A DNA stretch of 64,000 nucleotides from Marinobacter bryozoorum. GTDB taxonomy: Bacteria; Pseudomonadota; Gammaproteobacteria; Pseudomonadales; Oleiphilaceae. The notes beneath the pieces are model-generated. The model was given only the letters and a program-made list of their open reading frames with translations. It ran no database searches and was not told the origin of the DNA. A program made the position numbers and the translations under genes. The stretch spans positions 1 to 64,000 of the forward strand of contig NZ_JAKZAH010000021.1 in assembly GCF_023156245.1 (NCBI RefSeq). Reading direction: 5' to 3'. Positions within the stretch are counted from its first letter, which is position 1. The number at the start of each line of letters is the position of its first letter. This document shows positions 61,479 through 64,000 of this stretch, in pieces.

Positions 61479-61742
61479 ATGAATAAATTATTTGTAATCA
61501 TAATCCTCGCTTTCACAGTATCAATGACCGCTAATGCGGGGGGGCTGGCCGACAGGGTCAATGAAGCTCGCAGTTTCCCTGCTCAAGCACAAAGCCCTGA
61601 AGGTCGAACAACGGAGCTGAAAATGGAACATAAAAAAATGCATGAAATGCACGATGAGATCCATGTCAGACATGAGAATTTTCATGCCAAAATGCATGTA
61701 CCTACTAAAAACGCGAAAAATCGTTCCCATCACGAAAGATAA
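61479..61742 (+). CDS. Small exported Met/His-rich protein
   Basis: The 87-residue protein has a signal peptide (MNKLFVIIILAFTVSMTANA). The mature chain is rich in His and Met: 'MEHKKMHEMHDEIHVRHENFHAKMHVP' and 'NRSHHER'. Spacing of His at three or four residues suggests a helix that binds copper or other metal in the periplasm. GAGACGAG precedes the ATG. No family was recognised. Confidence 0.75.
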   Translation: MNKLFVIIILAFTVSMTANAGGLADRVNEARSFPAQAQSPEGRTTELKMEHKKMHEMHDEIHVRHENFHAKMHVPTKNAKNRSHHER

Positions 61743-61772
61743 CTATTATAAATATTTTTAAGTAAATCATGT

Positions 61773-61806
61773 TTGGCGTCAGTCGAGCTATGATGATTGA
61801 CGCCAA
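61773..61806 (+). terminator. Hairpin after the Met/His-rich gene
   Basis: TTGGCGTCA (61773-61781) pairs exactly with TGACGCCAA (61798-61806) around a 16-base loop; there is no T-tract. It may be a terminator or a regulatory element. Confidence 0.45.
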
Positions 61807-61957
61807 CTTCTCGGGAAAAAGGCATCCACGCGAAGCTAATTTCATAATTGAAAAACCTTTCGCAGGTATAGATTCGATATATTTTGGGATGATAAACCTA
61901 AAATGCCACATCGATACTTAGCGTAGCGGACTAGTAACCACGCCAGGAAGAGGTTGA

Positions 61958-62758
61958 ATGCTTTCATACCCAAACATTAATCCCGTGGCAATTTCTCTGG
62001 GGCCATTGCAAGTTCATTGGTACGGCCTGATGTATCTTGTTGGTTTTCTGGCAGCTTGGTGGCTTGGGCGCCGAAGGGCTCACCGCTTGGGGTTGAGTTA
62101 CGACGCCATCGAAACGCTGGTTTTCTACTGTGCAGTTGGCGTAATACTTGGCGGGCGGCTCGGTTACGTGCTGTTCTATGATTTCGACAAGTTGTTGGCC
62201 AACCCACTCTGGCTGTTCAGAATCTGGGAGGGCGGCATGAGTTTTCATGGTGGCTTTGCCGGGGTGCTGGTTGCCGTTGTTGTCTTTGCGCGCAAGTACA
62301 GCCTGGGTTTTCTTCGGCTTACCGACTTCATCGCGCCGCTGGTTCCGATCGGTCTGGGTGCCGGGCGCCTGGGTAATTTCATAAACCACGAACTGCCGGG
62401 CAGAGTCAGCGAGGTGCCGTGGGCCATGGCCTTTCCTCATATGGGGCCAGAACCCCGGCACCCGTCTTCTTTGTATCAGTTGGCGCTGGAAGGTGTCGTT
62501 TTGTTTGTGGTGCTGTGGTGGTTTACCAGTAACCCCCGGCGAAATGGCGCTGCGTCCGGTTTATTTCTGTTGCTCTACGGCGCGTTCCGTTTCTCCGTTG
62601 AGTTTGTCCGCCTTCCGGACCCGCAGCTGGGATTTGTGGCCTTTGGTTGGATGACCATGGGGCAGCTGCTGACATTACCAATGATCATAGTGGGCATCGG
62701 CTTGATTGGCTGGTCCAGGCGTCAGCCTGTTGTTTGTACAGCGATGGCGGAAAGCTGA
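61958..62758 (+). CDS. lgt: Prolipoprotein diacylglyceryl transferase (Lgt)
   Basis: The 266-residue protein starts after GGAAGAGG. Seven hydrophobic segments carry the Lgt features '[25 protein letters not shown]', '[11 protein letters not shown]', '[18 protein letters not shown]' and the signature '[17 protein letters not shown]' with the essential Arg/Asn. It transfers diacylglycerol to the lipobox Cys of prolipoproteins. Cells have a housekeeping lgt next to thyA, so this copy in a metal island may be an extra one dedicated to island-encoded lipoproteins, although no obvious lipobox protein was seen here. Confidence 0.93.
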   Translation: MLSYPNINPVAISLGPLQVHWYGLMYLVGFLAAWWLGRRRAHRLGLSYDAIETLVFYCAVGVILGGRLGYVLFYDFDKLLANPLWLFRIWEGGMSFHGGFAGVLVAVVVFARKYSLGFLRLTDFIAPLVPIGLGAGRLGNFINHELPGRVSEVPWAMAFPHMGPEPRHPSSLYQLALEGVVLFVVLWWFTSNPRRNGAASGLFLLLYGAFRFSVEFVRLPDPQLGFVAFGWMTMGQLLTLPMIIVGIGLIGWSRRQPVVCTAMAES

Positions 62759-62776
62759 AGGAAACCTGTAGGCAGG

Positions 62777-63253
62777 TTATTGTTCCTTTTTGAGCCATCC
62801 TCTGTACATCCAGCGCGTGGAATAAAACGAAACCAGGGGAATCAATACCCACTGTAATATCGGAGTAACCCCGGTGCCAAGCAGTGGCAATACAGGCATT
62901 GATTCGCTGTATTGCCAGCGTTCGCCGGCACCGGTAGCCCAGGCTTCAAACAGCACGGTGACCAACAACCCCACAGCCAGAAAACTCCCCAGGGCGAGGC
63001 TCCGCCAGGGCCCTTGTATCCAGAACAGATTTCGTACCGCCAATGCTGCAACCCCATAGGCAAAAAGCGCGATATTGGCATCGCCGACGGCGGCCCGAGT
63101 GCATAACCAGATGACAGCACCGTGAGGCGCTTCCGTCATGCCTTCAAAAAAGGGTACCTGGATCATCTCCCAGAAGAAGTGCAAAAAGAAACTGACGGAC
63201 CAGAACATCAGGACCAGAATCCAGCCAGGGCACAGTGCCTTCGCGCGAGTCAT
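62777..63253 (-). CDS. Unknown four-helix membrane protein
   Basis: From the second of two adjacent ATGs (63253, GGAG five bases upstream) the product has 158 residues with about four transmembrane helices ('WILVLMFWSVSFFLHFFWEMIQV', 'IALFAYGVAALAVRNLFWI', 'LALGSFLAVGLLVTVLFEAW', 'ILQWVLIPLVSFYST'). Conserved-looking 'HFFWEMIQVP' contains a charged pair in the first helix. It follows ccdA by 11 bases, so it may assist membrane redox or cytochrome functions. No family can be named. Confidence 0.75.
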   Translation of the reverse strand: MTRAKALCPGWILVLMFWSVSFFLHFFWEMIQVPFFEGMTEAPHGAVIWLCTRAAVGDANIALFAYGVAALAVRNLFWIQGPWRSLALGSFLAVGLLVTVLFEAWATGAGERWQYSESMPVLPLLGTGVTPILQWVLIPLVSFYSTRWMYRGWLKKEQ

Positions 63254-63264
63254 CATATCTCCAT

Positions 63265-63990
63265 TCAGCCTAGCTCTCCGAGCATGGGAAATGCCGATAA
63301 CATCCAGGACGCAAAGCGTGTCATCTGACCGGTAATCACCATCACGCCCATGATAACCAGCACCACACCCGCGAGCACCCGCAGGTGACGGCTCCAGCGG
63401 CTCAACCAGCGCACGCGCTTACGGAAATGCTCGATCGACAGGGCGGTGACCAGAAATGGCACAGCCAGCCCCAGTGAATAGACCGCCAGGTACAACATGC
63501 CGGCTTCGGCATTGGCGTGAGTAGAACTGAGCGCCAGTATGGCCCCCAGGATTGGTCCTATGCAGGGTGTCCAGCCGATGGCAAACGCCACACCCAGCAG
63601 GAAGGATGCCGTCGGGCGCCCCCCTTCCAGGGCCTGCCCAAGGCGCCAGTCCCGTTGCAGGGCCGGCATACTCCACCAGCCCATCATGAACAGTCCCATC
63701 AGCACAATGAGCACGCCGGCAACCAGGTTGGCCTGCTGCCGGTAGCCCATGAGCCACTGACCCACCAGACTCGCACTCGCGCCGAGGGCCACGAACACCA
63801 GACTGAAACCCAACACAAAGCAAAGGCTCAGCCAGAACGCCTTCAGGCGATTGACGCTGTCGTTGACCGCCCCGCCAGTTACCACAGACAGGTAACCAGG
63901 AACCAGGGGCAGCGTACACGGGGAAAAGAAGGACACCAGGCCGCCCATAAAGGCGGCCATGATGCCCCAGGTTGCCAGGTCCGGCATCAT
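63265..63990 (-). CDS. ccdA: CcdA-type cytochrome c biogenesis / thiol-redox membrane protein
   Basis: The 241-residue protein has about six membrane helices with the two redox Cys in 'VSFFSPCTLPLVPGYLSVV' and 'IGWTPCIGPILGAILALS', the CcdA/DsbD-beta signature. It moves electrons from cytoplasmic thioredoxin to periplasmic thiol proteins, which protects Cys proteins under copper stress. The start at 63990 is the last in-frame ATG pair before the window edge; a longer start outside cannot be excluded. Confidence 0.92.
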   Translation of the reverse strand: MMPDLATWGIMAAFMGGLVSFFSPCTLPLVPGYLSVVTGGAVNDSVNRLKAFWLSLCFVLGFSLVFVALGASASLVGQWLMGYRQQANLVAGVLIVLMGLFMMGWWSMPALQRDWRLGQALEGGRPTASFLLGVAFAIGWTPCIGPILGAILALSSTHANAEAGMLYLAVYSLGLAVPFLVTALSIEHFRKRVRWLSRWSRHLRVLAGVVLVIMGVMVITGQMTRFASWMLSAFPMLGELG

Positions 63991-64000
63991 CAGTACTCGT

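Overview
The window looks like chromosomal DNA of a GC-rich marine gammaproteobacterium, most likely Marinobacter or a close relative. The gene families, E. coli-like tRNA-Arg(CCG), Shine-Dalgarno (SD) usage and catabolic gene style all fit, but the genus is an inference. Nothing here suggests a plasmid replicon.

Bases 1-22,000 are a core or metabolic region. An IS630-type insertion at the left edge cuts a PAS-PAS-GGDEF gene. A nitroreductase, an MFS transporter, a pair of related secreted two-cysteine proteins, a Tsx-like outer-membrane channel, a heme-oxygenase-like protein, an isochorismatase with a divergent GlxA-type regulator, and an exported M20 amidohydrolase follow. From 10,306 to 21,886 lies an acyl-CoA catabolic cluster: two GntR/FCD regulators, three crotonases, two adjacent acyl-CoA dehydrogenases, a TRAP solute-binding protein, a glyoxalase-like protein, an acyl-CoA ligase and an SDR. 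An AT-rich motif is shared by its two divergent promoter regions. The substrate is unknown; a ring or branched acid is possible.

Bases 22,047-46,000 are an accessory island that starts at tRNA-Arg(CCG). It holds a type I restriction-modification operon (hsdM, fic, duplicated hsdM tail, hsdS, small ORF, FRG-domain gene, rhuM-fic, hsdR, PD-(D/E)XK gene). Next come an orphan type I-E CRISPR array read on the minus strand, a tyrosine-integrase module with its own divergent regulator and promoter, and an overlapping three-gene recombinase operon (199, 793 and 1086 residues). The last part is a graveyard: a decayed HsdR-type helicase, an IS1380-type fragment and an internally deleted ISL3-type element that truncates a small gene.

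Bases 46,168-64,000 are a copper and metal-resistance region. A two-component system diverges from a cupredoxin, multicopper oxidase CopA and CopB. These are followed by a possible metal-binding-fold protein, an APC permease, a P1B-type Cu ATPase with YHS and His-rich N-terminus, a DUF302 protein, two copies of an unassigned 152-residue helical protein, an ATP-grasp enzyme divergent from an exported beta-propeller, a His-Gly repeat membrane protein, an isoprenylcysteine-methyltransferase-like protein, a Met/His-rich exported peptide, an extra Lgt and a CcdA. The likely scheme is periplasmic Cu(I) oxidation and sequestration (CopA, CopB, cupredoxin) combined with cytoplasmic Cu(I) export by the ATPase.

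The most promising unexplained systems are the recombinase trio, the Fic/FRG/RhuM insertions inside the restriction operon, and the paralogous 152-residue proteins in the copper island.
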